A DNA stretch of 64,000 nucleotides from Azorinus chamasolen (Eukaryota > Mollusca > Bivalvia > Cardiida > Solecurtidae). The stretch covers positions 71,540,371 to 71,604,370 of the forward strand of contig OY755246.1 of assembly GCA_963576725.1 (NCBI GenBank). Reading direction: 5' to 3'. Position numbers and translations under genes: made by a program. This document shows positions 39,976 to 49,910 of the stretch, piece by piece (within the stretch, counting starts at the first letter, position 1; each line of letters starts with the position of its first letter). A model generated the notes under the pieces. That model was not told where the DNA came from and searched no databases. It saw nothing but the letters and a program-made list of their open reading frames with translations.

Positions 39976-41405
39976 AAGCAGAGAGCACTAGAAGCTTTCT
40001 ACATTACTAGAGCAGGCAGCTATGAAAAGCTTTCTATATTACAGCAGCTATGCAGAGAGCACTAGCAGCTTTCTACATTACTAGAGCAGCTATGAAAAGC
40101 TTTTTATATTACAGCAGCTATGCAGAGAGCACTAGCAGCTTTCTATATTACAGCAGCTATGCAGAGAGCACTAGCAGCTTTCTACATTACTAGAGCAGCT
40201 ATGAAAAAAGCTCTCTACAATACAGCAGCTATGCAGAGAGCAGTAGAAGCTTTTTACATTACTAGAGCAGCTATGAAAAGCTTTCTACAATACAGCAGCT
40301 ATGCAGAGCACTAGCAGCTTTCTACATTACTAGAGCAGCTATATGAAAAGCTTTCTATATTACAGCAGCTGTGCAGAGAGCAGTAGAAGATTTCTATTAC
40401 TAGAGCAGCTATGAAAAGCTTTCTACATTACAGCAGCTATGCAGAGAGCACTAGAAGCTTTCTACATTACTAGAGCAGCTATGAAAAGCTTTCTATATTA
40501 CAGCAGCTATGCAGAGAGCACTAGCAGCTTTCTACATTACTAGAGCAGCTATATGAAAAGCTTTCTATATTACAGCAGCTGTGCAGAGAGCACTAGCAGC
40601 TTTCTACATTACAGCAGCTATGCAGAGAGCACTAGAAGCTTTCTACATTACAGCAGCTATGCAGAGAGCAGTAGAAGCTTTCTACATTACTAGAGCAGCT
40701 ATGAAAAGCTTTCTATATTACAGCAGCTATGCAGAGAGCACTAGCAGCTTTCTACATTACTAGAGCAGCTATATGAAAAGCTTTCTATATTACAGCAGCT
40801 ATGCAGAGAGTACTAGCAGCTTTCTACATTACTAGAGCAGCTATATGAAAAGCTTTCTATATTACAGCAGCTATGCAGAGAGCACTAGCAGCTTTCTATA
40901 TTACAGCAGCTATGCAGGGAGCACTAGAAGCTTTCTACATTACTAGAGCAGCTATATGAAAAGCTTTCTATATTACAGCAGCTGTGCAGAGAGCACTAGC
41001 AGCTTTCTACATTACAGCAGCTATGCAGAGAGCACTAGAAGCTTTCTATATTACAGCAGCTATGCAGAGAGCACTAGAAGCTTTCTACATTACAGCAGCT
41101 ATGCAGAGAGCACTAGAAGCTTTCTACATTACAGCAGCAATGCAGAGAGCACTAGCAGCTTTCTACATTACAGCAGCTATGCAGAGAGCACTAGAAGCTT
41201 TCTATATTACAGCAGCTATGCAGAGAGCACTAGCAGCTTTCTACATTACAGCAGCTATGCAGAGAGCACTAGAAGCTTTCTACATTACAGCAGCAATGCA
41301 GGGAGCACTAGAAGCTTTCTACATTATTAAAGCAGCTATGAAAAGCTTTCTACATTACAGCAGCTGTGCAGAGAGCAGTAGAAGATTTCTACATTACTTT
41401 CATTC
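39976..41405. repeat. Long minisatellite of 39-bp and 31-bp subunits, from family E
   Basis: CAGCTATGCAGAGAGCACTA with GAAGCTTTCTACATTACAG is mixed with GAGCAGCTATGAAAAGCTTT, CTATATTACAG. AGCTTTCTACATTAC is the E core. About 40 subunits; the left two thirds alternate both forms, the right third (from 40984) is a purer 39-bp run. The array ends in the E motif TTTCATTCTGCATTAA, into which an A element has inserted. Confidence 0.96.
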
Positions 41406-41409
41406 TGCA

Positions 41410-41640
41410 TTAAACCTTTACTCAATAAATATGCCTTTCAATGACTTTGTAAACATAGTAGACCCAGATCATATGTCTCCTGTAGGAGCCGTCTGATCAG
41501 GGGTTGCTTGTAAAATAAAGTAGATATGATTTTATAGTTTCTGCCATTGCCAAAGTCCCATTATTCAAATGATCTAATCAATATTCATGATGTCGTTATT
41601 TCTTACATCTTACATGAATAATTATGGACTAAACCATTAA
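41410..41640 (+). mobile_element. Family A element inserted at the TTAA of family E
   Basis: TTAAACCTTTACTCAATAAA opens; the hairpin arm is GTAAACATAGTAGACCCAGA; TCAATATTCATGATGTCGTT; GGACTAAACCATTAA closes. Left flank CATTCTGCA and right flank GCAGCCACCTG join to the uninterrupted E sequence seen at 47895 and 63972. TTAA is therefore the duplicated target. Confidence 0.93.
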
Positions 41641-41653
41641 GCAGCCACCTGCT

Positions 41654-41850
41654 TTAACCCACTGAATGCCGGAAATGAGTGTAATCACATTCACAGTGTA
41701 GTCTCAGAACAAAGGTCTCCTAGAAGAGTCCTTTGATCAGGTCTGCACTGTTTGTCATTGGAAATCCTCTAGCAATTTATACTGAATAGCCTCTCAAATT
41801 AATACTGATGGGCCATTACACTTTGAATATTCAGCTTTCAAAACGGTTAA
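41654..41850 (-). mobile_element. Family C element, full length
   Basis: TTAACCCACTGAATGCCGGA opens. Hairpin CACAGTGTAGTCTCAGAACA ... GATCAGGTCTGCACTGTTTG. GATGGGCCATTACACTTTGA, and CAAAACGGTTAA closes (197 bp). Confidence 0.85.
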
Positions 41851-41865
41851 AATCTTTTGTTTTGT

Positions 41866-41985
41866 TTACCCTTGTCATGCTAAGAATAAGCTGACTCCCA
41901 ATTCAAAACAGCTTGGATGTTGATGAGATTGCGAGTAACTCTGTGTCTCATCAGGATCCAAGCTATCTGACTCTTAGACCACAGT
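41866..41985 (+). mobile_element. Family B element
   Basis: TTGTCATGCTAAGAATAAGC is a shortened head. The hairpin AACAGCTTGGATGTTGATGA ... TCATCAGGATCCAAGCTATC is well paired. Confidence 0.75.
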
Positions 41986-42150
41986 TTCTCAAACACTTAT
42001 ACAGTTCAGAAGTAATGGATTGCAGACATAATTTTTTTTAACTTGACGAGGGTTAAGTGATCACCATAGAGAATTTCTACTGTATATACTTATATTTTCC
42101 TGTTGATTCATTGAGGAATCAGACTGATGTACTGATGTATGTTGAAATCT

Positions 42151-42342
42151 TCACCAGTGAGACAGAATAATTTTTCCATTTATCTCCGAAACAAGGTCCG
42201 TTTTGTCTCCAGGCAGTGACTGGCACTCGGAGGCAGAGACTGCTTGATGTAACTTACAATACATGTATTTTGTCTGAGATCCAGAGTGCAGAAAATTGTA
42301 ATACCCGGGGGGACAGCCAGTTCTACTGCTATTTCCTTCCAC
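42151..42342 (-). CDS. Cysteine-containing ORF or exon candidate (uncertain)
   Basis: 63 codons on the minus strand, starting MEGNSSRTGCPPGYYNF and ending KIILSHW. Cysteines lie at about residues 10, 29 and 39, in a GC-richer repeat-free patch (42100-42400). A possible donor CACTG|GTGAAG lies at its 3' end, where the frame closes. No polypyrimidine acceptor is visible before CPPGYY. It could be an exon of a secreted, disulfide-bonded protein, or chance. A shifted frame (42180-42371) overlaps it. Confidence 0.2.
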   Translation of the reverse strand: MEGNSSRTGCPPGYYNFLHSGSQTKYMYCKLHQAVSASECQSLPGDKTDLVSEINGKIILSHW

Positions 42343-42424
42343 GGTCTCTCCTCATATTTAACTCCTAACACACTAAGTAACTATCATCTGCCACATTTCT
42401 CCAAGTTAATATTTTCTTCCATTT

Positions 42425-42640
42425 CTTCTAAAAATATGACCAGAGTGTCAAACAGTTTGGATCCTGACACTAACTGACTTGGCATCTCATCTGGGTCCAA
42501 ACAGGTTTGATCCTGACACTAAGTGACTTGGCATCTCATCTGGGTCCAAACAGTTTGGATCCTGACACTTAGTGACTTGGCATCTCATCTGGGTCAAAAC
42601 AGTTTGAAAATAGTCTGAGCTGGGTGTACTATCTTTGCAA
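42425..42640 (+). mobile_element. Family B element with its hairpin in tandem
   Basis: ATGACCAGAGTGTCAAACAG leads in. The whole hairpin segment is present three times at 42449-42605 (49-bp unit), then TTTGAAAATAGTCTGAGC and GCAAAAGGTGTGAAAAGGCC form the B right side. Confidence 0.85.
42449..42605. repeat. 49-bp tandem triplet of a complete B hairpin
   Basis: ACAGTTTGGATCCTGACACT, AAGTGACTTGGCATCTCATC, TGGGTCCAA. Both arms are inside one unit, unlike the half-arm arrays. Confidence 0.93.
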
Positions 42641-42717
42641 AAGGTGTGAAAAGGCCTTTATATGAAGGCAAGAGCTTAGTCTCTTAGCATACTGGTAGGA
42701 ATACGGGATCTTGTGCA

Positions 42718-43450
42718 GTTATATCTCCTTTAAATACTCTCAATGAGGGATTTGTACAGTAATCTGCTTTGAATACTCTCAATGAGGGATTTGTACAGTA
42801 ATCTCCTTTACATACTCTCAATGAGGGGTGACTTGTACACTAATCTCCTTTGAATACTCTCAATGAGGGATCTTGTACACTAGTCTCCTTTGGATACTTT
42901 CAATGAGGGATGTTGTACACTAATCTCCTTTGAATAATTTCAATGAGGGATGTTGTACACTAATCTCCTTTGAATACTTTCAATGAGAGATCTTGTACAG
43001 TAATCTCCTTTATATACTCTCAATGAAGAATCTTGTACACTAATCTCCTTTGAATACTCTCAATGAGGGATAACTTGTACAATAATCTCCTTTGAATACT
43101 CTCAATGAGGGATCTTGTACAGTAATCTCCTTTATATACTCTCAATGAGGGATCTTGTACAGTAATCTCCTTTGAATACTCTCAATGAGGGATCTTGTAC
43201 AGTAATCTCCATTATATACTCTCAATGAGGGATCTTGTACAGTAATCTTCTTTATATATTCTCAATGAGGGATCTTGTACATTAATCTCCTTTGAATACT
43301 CTCAATGAGGGATCTTGTACATTAATCTCCTTTGAATACTCTCAATGAGGGATCTTGTACATTAATCTCCTTTGAATACTCTCAATGAGGGATGCTGTAA
43401 AGTAATATCCTTTCTATACTCTTAATGAGGGATCGTATACACTAATCTCC
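42718..43450. repeat. Minisatellite, 40-bp unit, about 18 copies
   Basis: ATCTCCTTTGAATACTCTCA with ATGAGGGATCTTGTACAGTA. Variants (TATATACTC, TGTACACTA, TACATTA) come in neighbouring runs. Confidence 0.96.
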
Positions 43451-43547
43451 ATTTAATAGTCTCTCACAAAACTTGTAGGTCCAACTAATTAGTTTCCTCT
43501 GATTTTATAATTTATTTCTGCAATTGCACTGAAATGGCATATCTCAA

Positions 43548-43735
43548 GCTGTGACCACATTACAAATGGTTAAAATAGTCAGTTCTTTAAGCTGTCACCA
43601 CATTACAAATGGTTAAAATAGTCAGTTCTTTAAGCTGTGACCACATTACAAATGGTTAAAATAGTCAGTTCTTTAAGCTGTCACCACATTACAAATGGTT
43701 AAAATAGTCAGTTCTTTAAGCTGTCACCACATTCC
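43548..43735. repeat. Minisatellite, 43-bp unit, 4-5 copies
   Basis: AAGCTGTCACCACATTACAA, ATGGTTAAAATAGTCAGTTC, TTT. Almost no variation except GTCACC/GTGACC. The next bases begin a B copy (TTAGTTCTTTACATGCTAAG), whose TTAGTTCTTT resembles the unit end. Confidence 0.95.
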
Positions 43736-43747
43736 ATATTAGTTTGT

Positions 43748-43920
43748 GTCATTAGTTCTTTACATGCTAAGAACATTGTAATCTGCAAAACATTGTTGTC
43801 TGCTTCATGTTTTGTAGCTTACATTTCTTCCACTTCCTTGTAAAAATATAATCATATTTTCAAATACTTTGGATATTCAGAACCCTAAACTACTTGCATA
43901 TCATCTGGATCCAATGTACA
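43748..43920 (+). mobile_element. Family B element
   Basis: TTCTTTACATGCTAAGAACA, TTGTTGTCTGCTTCATGTTT, then a worn hairpin AATACTTTGGATATTCAGAA ... ATCATCTGGATCCAATGTAC. Confidence 0.7.
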
Positions 43921-44178
43921 TGCACTGATCCTCTCTAATTTACATCTAGTGTGTTAAGAGTTAATGGGCGAGATGTTCTCCACTAGTGAATGTTTTATTC
44001 CGTTAGTGCCATGGGGACAGAACGCGTTGACAGATCCCAAAAGATGACAGCAGAGATAACATGCCTTTGTCATACAAGGGATACAAACTAGGGGGCGCTG
44101 GCTAGATATAGTCTCAGACTTCAGAATCTGTCAGTCAGAAATGACTTTGAAGGTTTGAGCTCACAAAAGTTGAGCCTT

Positions 44179-44390
44179 TTAACCCTTTCCTCCATAAATA
44201 CGCCTACTGGTATCTACACTTCTGTAAAAGTCACGTGTTGAAACCATTGTGATAAATAGAGCATTTTATCGCAATGGTTTCAAAACTACAAAATTCTTAA
44301 AAAAAATTCTTTTCTCTAGTTAATGCTCCTTTTCGGTAGATTTATTCAAAGAGGTTGGATCTAAAAATAGCCTATGAGGGAATGGGTTAA
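44179..44390 (+). mobile_element. Family D element, full length, short hairpin
   Basis: TTAACCCTTTCCTCCATAAA opens, with GATAAATAGAGCATTTTATC at the hairpin (one arm shortened) and CTAGTTAATGCTCCTTTTCG. GAGGGAATGGGTTAA closes. Its last TTAA also begins the next element (C at 44387). Confidence 0.88.
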
Positions 44391-44775
44391 CTCTTTTGAA
44401 TGCTGTTATACCCTTTACTTCATGAATATTCATGCAAGAAGTAATGACATTATGAATATTAATTTTATTAATTGTGACACTAGCACATGGACACTGGACT
44501 TTTGACCATGGCAGACAATGTAGAATCATATCTGTATTATATCAAAAGCAAACAGTCCAGGCTCTGATCAGGTGTCTACTTTGTTTGCAATTTAGGCATA
44601 GAAGGGTGGTTTTTAGCATTATAGGGATAACAACAGAATCCATTCAGTATCAAACATTTGCAAGAGGGTGTTGAATGAGAAACAGTGCCGACCATAACTA
44701 GAGGGCACCTCTGTGATCTAGGTCTACACTGTTTGCAAAAGTCAGACACACAATGCCCGCATTCAAAGGGCTAAT
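44387..44775 (+). mobile_element. Family C element split by a family A element
   Basis: C begins TTAACTCTTTTGAATGCTG. From about 44407 to 44608 a minus-strand A copy intervenes (CCCTTTACTTCATGAATATT, GACCATGGCAGACAATGTAG, AAAAGCAAACAGTCCAGGCT). C resumes with ATAACAACAGAATCCATTCA, GAGAAACAGTGCCGACCATA, GATCTAGGTCTACACTG. A second C copy (34105) is split by A near the same place. Confidence 0.75.
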
Positions 44776-45514
44776 GGAATGAATGGTACCCCTTACAATC
44801 AGCTTGGTCACAGATCAAATGCTTAACTCATCCAATCAGCTTGGTCACAGATCAAATGCTTAACTCATACAATCAGCTTGGTCACAGATCAAATGCTTAA
44901 CTCATACAATCAGCTTGGTCACATATCAAATGCTTAACTCATACAATCAGCTTGGTCATAGATCAAATGCTTAACTCATACAATCAGCTTGGTCATAGAT
45001 CAAATGCTTAACTCATACAATCAGCTTGGTCACAGATCAAATGCTTAACTCATAGGCATAGAAGGGTGGTTTTTAGCATTATAGGGATAACAACAGAATC
45101 CATTCAGTATCAAACATTTGCAAGAGGGTGTTGAATGAGAAACAGTGCCGACCATAACTAGATGGCACCTCTGTGATCTAGGTCTACACTGTTTGCAAAA
45201 GTCAGACACACAATGCCCGCATTCAAAGGGCTAATGGAATGAATGGTACCCCTTACAATCAGCTTGGTCACAGATCAAATGCTTAACTCATCCAATCAGC
45301 TTGGTCACAGATCAAATGCTTAACTCATACAATCAGCTTGGTCACAGATCAAATGCTTAACTCATACAATCAGCTTGGTCACATATCAAATGCTTAACTA
45401 ATACAATCAGCTTGGTCATAGATCAAATGCTTAACTCATACAATCAGCTTGGTCATAGATCAAATGCTTAACTCATACAATCAGCTTGGTCACAGATCAA
45501 ATGCTTAACTCATA
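44595..45514. repeat. 460-bp tandem segmental duplication
   Basis: The block from GGCATAGAAGGGTGGTTTTT (44595) through C remnant and seven 37-bp units is repeated starting at 45055. The visible differences are single bases (AGAGGGCACC/AGATGGCACC; CTTAACTCATAC/CTTAACTAATAC). Identity is therefore very high and the event recent. Confidence 0.93.
44797..45054. repeat. Minisatellite, 37-bp unit, 7 copies (first block)
   Basis: CAATCAGCTTGGTCACAGAT with CAAATGCTTAACTCATA. It continues the array at 45253 after the duplicated C remnant. Confidence 0.96.
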
Positions 45515-46291
45515 CAATCAGCTTGGTCACATATCAAATGCTTAACTCATACAATCAGCTTGGTCACAGATCAAATGCTTAACTCATACAATCAGCTTGG
45601 TCACAGATCAAATGCTTAACTCATACAATCAGCTTGGTCACAGATCAAATGCTTAACTCATAACAGTCAGCTTGGTCACAGATCAAATGCTTAACTCATA
45701 CAATCAGCTTGGTCATAGATCAAATGCTTAACTCAAAAATCAGCTTGGTCATAGATCAAATGCTTAACTCATACAATCAGCTTGGTCATAAATCAAATGC
45801 TTAACTCATACAATCAGCTTGGTCACAGATCAAATGCTTAACTCATACAATCAGCTTGGTCATAGATCAAATGCTTAACTCATACAATCAGCTTGGTTAC
45901 AGATCAAATGCTTAACTCATACAGTCTGCTTGGTCACATATCAAATGCTTAACTCATACAATCAGCTTGGTTACAGATCAAATGCTTAACTCATACAGTC
46001 TGCTTGGTCACATATCAAATGCTTAACTCATACAATCAGCTTGGTCACAGATCAAATGCTTAACTCATACAATCAGCTTGGTCATAGATCAAATGCTTAA
46101 CTCATACAATCAGCTTGGTCACAGATCAAATGCTTAACTCATACAATCAGCTTGGTCACATATCAAATGCTTAACTCATACAATCAGCTTGGTCATAGAT
46201 CAAATGCTTAACTCATACAATCAGCTTGGTCACATATCAAATGCTTAACTCATACAATCAGCTTGGTCATAGATCAAATGCTTAACTCATT
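45253..46291. repeat. Minisatellite, 37-bp unit, about 28 copies (second block)
   Basis: The same unit as the first block. CACAGATC, CATAGATC and CACATATC forms alternate in patterns that recur, e.g. GGTTACAGATC next to CAGTCTGCTTGG twice (45894, 45968), a higher-order repeat. Confidence 0.96.
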
Positions 46292-46299
46292 CACAATCA

Positions 46300-46472
46300 G
46301 ACTGATTCAATAGGGCATTTTTATATCTCATCAGAACCATACCGATTAAACAGGGCATTTGGATGTTTCATTCAGAACCATACCGGTTAACTAGGGCATT
46401 TGGACATCTCATTCAGAACCATACTGGTTAAATTGGGCATTTTGACATCTCTTTCAGATCCATACTGGTTAA
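46300..46472. repeat. Diverged minisatellite, about 48-bp unit, 4 copies
   Basis: TTCAGAACCATACCGGTTAA, CTAGGGCATTTGGACATCTC. Copies differ by about 10-15 percent, older than the neighbouring array. Confidence 0.85.
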
Positions 46473-46624
46473 ATAGGAATTTCTGGTGATAGATAGATTT
46501 ATTTCAACATAAAAAAAATGTACAATCACATGGCAATCTGTTATTAAAACATACATACATTATAAACAAGCAACAATATGTATGAATTTTAACAAAGCCA
46601 TGTCAATCAACATTATATGCCAAG

Positions 46625-46745
46625 GATGGAAGAAACTGTAGAATCAGATGTTTATTATTTACTTTTTGCATACAGAGCAGACCCTGATCAGATGGCTCCT
46701 ATAGCTGATTTAACAAGGTCTACTCAGTTTGCTTATTAAGGGTTA
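46625..46745 (-). mobile_element. Family A element, hairpin part
   Basis: GGAAGAAACTGTAGAATCAG, TGCATACAGAGCAGACCCTG, GATGGCTCCTATAGC, then a worn arm CAAGGTCTACTCAGTTTGC. Confidence 0.75.
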
Positions 46746-46786
46746 CATATTTGCAAGTAGTCTTGATGATCTACCACAAATGAAAT

Positions 46787-46862
46787 GCATAGCAACTCTG
46801 CACCTCCTTACCATAGCAACTCTGTGCCTCCTTACCATAGCAACTCTGCATCTCCTTACCAT
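46787..46862. repeat. 24-bp tandem array, 3 copies
   Basis: CATAGCAACTCTGCACCTCC with TTAC, three times. Confidence 0.9.
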
Positions 46863-47065
46863 TCAAACTTCTCACAATTTGAAACTGTCTTTGAATTGGG
46901 TCTAATAAATAATACAATAAAAGTCAAAGCTGACAATATGAACAGAACTGATGAAACCTACTCAGTACTGGAAGGCTTTCTAAAATTTTAACACTAATGA
47001 TCAATGACCTTTAAATGAGTTCATTGACCCACCAGACCCTAGGGTCCTGTGTGATCCCTTGTCTA

Positions 47066-47215
47066 TTACCAATACAATCTAGGTACACCAGCAATACTGT
47101 GAGCATGGATCATGTCCTCCGTGACCACAGCAGTGGCATGAACCTTGACCAGACCCATCCAGTGACCACAGCAGTGGCATGAATATTGACCAGACCCATC
47201 TAGTAGATGACTTAC
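47066..47215 (-). CDS. Candidate exon with strong splice acceptor (uncertain)
   Basis: On the minus strand a long pyrimidine tract (TGTTTGTTTTTTTCTATTTT) is followed by CAG at 47218-47216 and an open frame of 49 codons to a stop at 47066. It ends GVPRLYW and contains VKVHATAVVTEDMIHAHS. Inside, a 41-bp direct repeat (GTGACCACAGCAGTGGCATG on the plus strand, 47118 and 47159) shifts the frame between its copies. That is odd for a conserved exon. No family recognised. It may be a terminal exon, a transposon piece, or chance. Confidence 0.25.
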   Translation of the reverse strand, partial: VSHLLDGSGQYSCHCCGHWMGLVKVHATAVVTEDMIHAHSIAGVPRLYW

Positions 47216-47285
47216 CTGAAAATAGAAAAAAACAAACATACATGAGTATAATAATGACAATAAGGCACTCACGTACCAACCTTTT

Positions 47286-47479
47286 TTAACCCTTTACCTG
47301 ATACTGCTTTTGACATGTTTGCAAACAGAGTAGACCCAGTAGACTCCTATAGGAGCCATAGCATCGGGGTCTGCTGTTTTCTAATGAATTTATATAGATC
47401 TTTCTGCCAAAGAAAAAATCTGTGTTCTTGTACTGTTATAAAAATTTATTCAATGAATATTCATTAGGTAAAGGATTAA
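47286..47479 (+). mobile_element. Family A element, TTAA at both ends
   Basis: TTAACCCTTTACCTGATACT opens. GCAAACAGAGTAGACCCAGT, apex TCCTATAGGA, a shortened right arm. ATGAATATTCAT at 47453 and AGGTAAAGGATTAA close. 194 bp. Confidence 0.9.
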
Positions 47480-47783
47480 CATGAGAAAACTGGCAGGTGG
47501 TCAGCATGAACCGTGGAGAAAGGCAAGGCCCATTTATAAAAGATGAAGAGCATCAACTATAATAATAGTTTAATACAATTGCTCTTTATCTACCAGACAT
47601 GTTTTTGCTTTGTCACTTGACACAAACACAACCCTAATTGCAATAGGTATTCTAAGACAAATTTAGGCAAATTGTGCAGACCCAAATCAAACAGCTCCTG
47701 AAGGAGTCATTTATATAGTCATCATTATTTGCTACTAAATGTCTAATTTAAAGTTATCCAATGATACCAAATTGTATTACAGT

Positions 47784-47973
47784 TGAACCTGTCTTAAGTG
47801 GCAATCAAACAGTGGTTAAATTATGGGTCTATAATGCAGTTGGTAGCTTAATGCAGGTATGGGAGCTTTCTGCATTACTTTTGCCCTGCATTAAGCAACC
47901 ACCTGCTCTTTAAGTCATAAGTTAAGTCATAATTTCAATAAATGAATGGCCACTTAAGACAGGTTTTTCTGTA
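47784..47973. mobile_element. Family E element, complete
   Basis: Terminal repeats TTGAACCTGTCTTAAGTGGC and GGCCACTTAAGACAGGTTTT (about 20 bp, few mismatches) enclose the core TTAATGCAGGTATGGGAGCT, TTCTGCATTACTTTTGCCCT, GCATTAAGCAACCACCTG, which is itself a hairpin. It shows the empty form of the TTAA site filled at 41410. Confidence 0.85.
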
Positions 47974-48027
47974 TTCACACTTTACAAACAGGTGGAGAGA
48001 GATTTTACATCAAAATACTTGAGGTAA

Positions 48028-48112
48028 TTAGTGTAAAACGTGTAGTTAGTGTAAAACGTGTAGTTAGTGTAAAACATGTAGCTTGTGTAAAACATGTAAT
48101 TAGTGTAAAGCA
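48028..48112. repeat. 18-bp tandem array, about 5 copies
   Basis: TTAGTGTAAAACGTGTAG with drift to ACATGTAG on the right. Confidence 0.9.
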
Positions 48113-48152
48113 TTGTAGTCTGTTGAAATTACTGCCAAGAAGTGACAGCTTG

Positions 48153-48306
48153 TTAACCCTTTCCCTGTTGCATATCAATATATAAAATCATGAATATTTA
48201 TTTGCTGAATTTTTATAATGGCCTACATACTCTTGATGTTTTGGTATTGGTAGAGTCAGACTTTCATAAACAAACAAGAGTAGACCACTATCAGAGAAAG
48301 GATTAA
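48153..48306 (-). mobile_element. Family A element, TTAA at both ends, one arm lost
   Basis: TTAACCCTTTCCCTGTTGCA opens. AATCATGAATATTTATTTGC, GAATTTTTATAATGGCCTAC, CATAAACAAACAAGAGTAGA, and GAGAAAGGATTAA closes (154 bp). Confidence 0.82.
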
Positions 48307-48309
48307 TTA

Positions 48310-48880
48310 AAAGAGATAGAATTTAAATTTTAGCAAAAACACTTCTCTCCATTTCAACATTGAAAATGACATAGCAATAATCTTGTCCAAATGTAATGGA
48401 ATTTTGAACAAGTAATATGGACTGAGACTATCTGCCGTCACCCAGTAGATCAAGAGGCAGCTGACGACATGGTTTCCATGTTACCATCATCCATATTGGA
48501 TTACATTTTACCACATGCCTTACATGTAAACTTGAGACACTTCTTGTAATCAAATTAGTTTTTAAATTCAATTGAAATTTGTCTAACACTACAAAAACCT
48601 AGCTTGGAGAATTATTTCATTCAGTTTTGACACTTTCTTCCAGTGCATTTAATTATTGTACATGTAAACGACAAGTTAACTATCAAGCTGCACGTTCCTA
48701 TCAGCCATTAAATTGCCTCACGTCTTTAGATCCACACCATAATAGGTTCCTCTTGTATAAATTTGGGCTACTTGATTTTGGTAGATGAGCTGAAGTGATG
48801 CATTGCAAGGGTTTTCTTCAGCTTCACAACTGTTATGAAGTCATGTAAACATCTGAGCCCGGAAAAAGCTGTGAGCTCTT
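48310..48880. other. Unique AT-rich stretch
   Basis: No gene or element supported. Confidence 0.35.
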
Positions 48881-48882
48881 TT

Positions 48883-49115
48883 AACTCTTGGCTTGCTAGC
48901 AGCGAGTTAGTGATCAACTCTTGGCTTGCTAGCAGGGAGTTAGTGATCAACTCTTGGCTTGCTAACAGGGAGTTAGTGATCAACTCTTGGCTTACTAGCA
49001 GGGAGTTAGTGATCAACTCTTGGCTTACTAGCAGCGAGTTAGTGATCAACTCTTGGCTTGCTAACAGCGAGTTAGTTATCAACTCTTGGCTTGCTAGCAG
49101 CGAGTTAGAGATCAA
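48883..49115. repeat. Minisatellite, 33-bp unit, 7 copies
   Basis: AACTCTTGGCTTGCTAGCAG with CGAGTTAGTGATC. AACTCTTGGCTTGCTAGCA resembles the B head (AACTCTTTGCATGCTAAG), and a B hairpin follows at 49125. The array probably grew from a B head. Open frames on both strands come from the 33-bp period. Confidence 0.95.
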
Positions 49116-49119
49116 CTAT

Positions 49120-49225
49120 GAAAACATGTTGGATCCAGATGAAAAATTGATTAACACAGCATCTCATCAGCATCCAAACTGTTTGACGCCCTCACTGTAT
49201 TGTTTGACGCCCTCACTGTATTGTT
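49120..49225 (-). mobile_element. Family B hairpin with a duplicated edge
   Basis: GTTGGATCCAGATGAAAAAT ... GCATCTCATCAGCATCCAAA with CTGTTTGACGCC. TGTTTGACGCCCTCACTGTA occurs twice at its right edge. Confidence 0.75.
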
Positions 49226-49482
49226 TAGGAGAAAAATATAAATATTGAGAAATGAAGTAGGAAAATTTTTACAGTCCATAATACTTGTGTGTAAAAATTA
49301 GAACTCATATGTAACAGTCTTCTTCGTAATTAAATCATTATTTCAATTTGATCTATTTCTTTATAAAAAGTGACAGAGAGTTAAAACATGTGAAGCGTTA
49401 ACTCAATCAGCCTGTGCAAATGATGGGTTGTTTAAATTTATGTGTTTATGACACCATGTAAAAACACTTTGGATCAGGATCA

Positions 49483-49655
49483 GACACTATATATAACGGT
49501 GACATCTCATGAGAAACTATATAACAATGGTATTTCACCAGACACTAACTAAATAACAATGGCATTTCACCAGACACTATATAACAATGGCATCTCAGGA
49601 GAAACTAAATAACAATGGCATCTCACGAGACACTATTATAATAATGGCATAATAT
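49483..49655. repeat. Diverged minisatellite, about 33-bp unit, 5 copies
   Basis: CACTATATAACAATGGCATC with TCACCAGA; unit length varies with AACTAA insertions. The left flank GGATCAGGATCAGACACTAT resembles a B/A arm. Confidence 0.85.
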
Positions 49656-49814
49656 AGATGTATAGTTTGTGTTATGATAAAACTTTCCTTGTTCATTATA
49701 AGTGCCATTGTAGAAGTTGTTTATTAATAGTTAAAAATATCCTCATTCTTTATGCAAGTAGTTCATGAAGTAAAGGGTTATAAGAATTTGCACAACTGTC
49801 CTCTTCTCATATTC

Positions 49815-49910
49815 TGAGTGTGATACCATTATTAGTCCGTCAGTTTGGATCCTGATGAGACATCAAGTTCTTGGCATCTTATCTGGATTTAAACTGTTTG
49901 CCAAGATACC
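49815..49910 (+). mobile_element. Family B element, hairpin part
   Basis: CGTCAGTTTGGATCCTGATG, AGACATCAAGTTCTTGGCAT, CTTATCTGGATTTAAACTGT with TTGCC. A well-paired hairpin. Confidence 0.8.
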
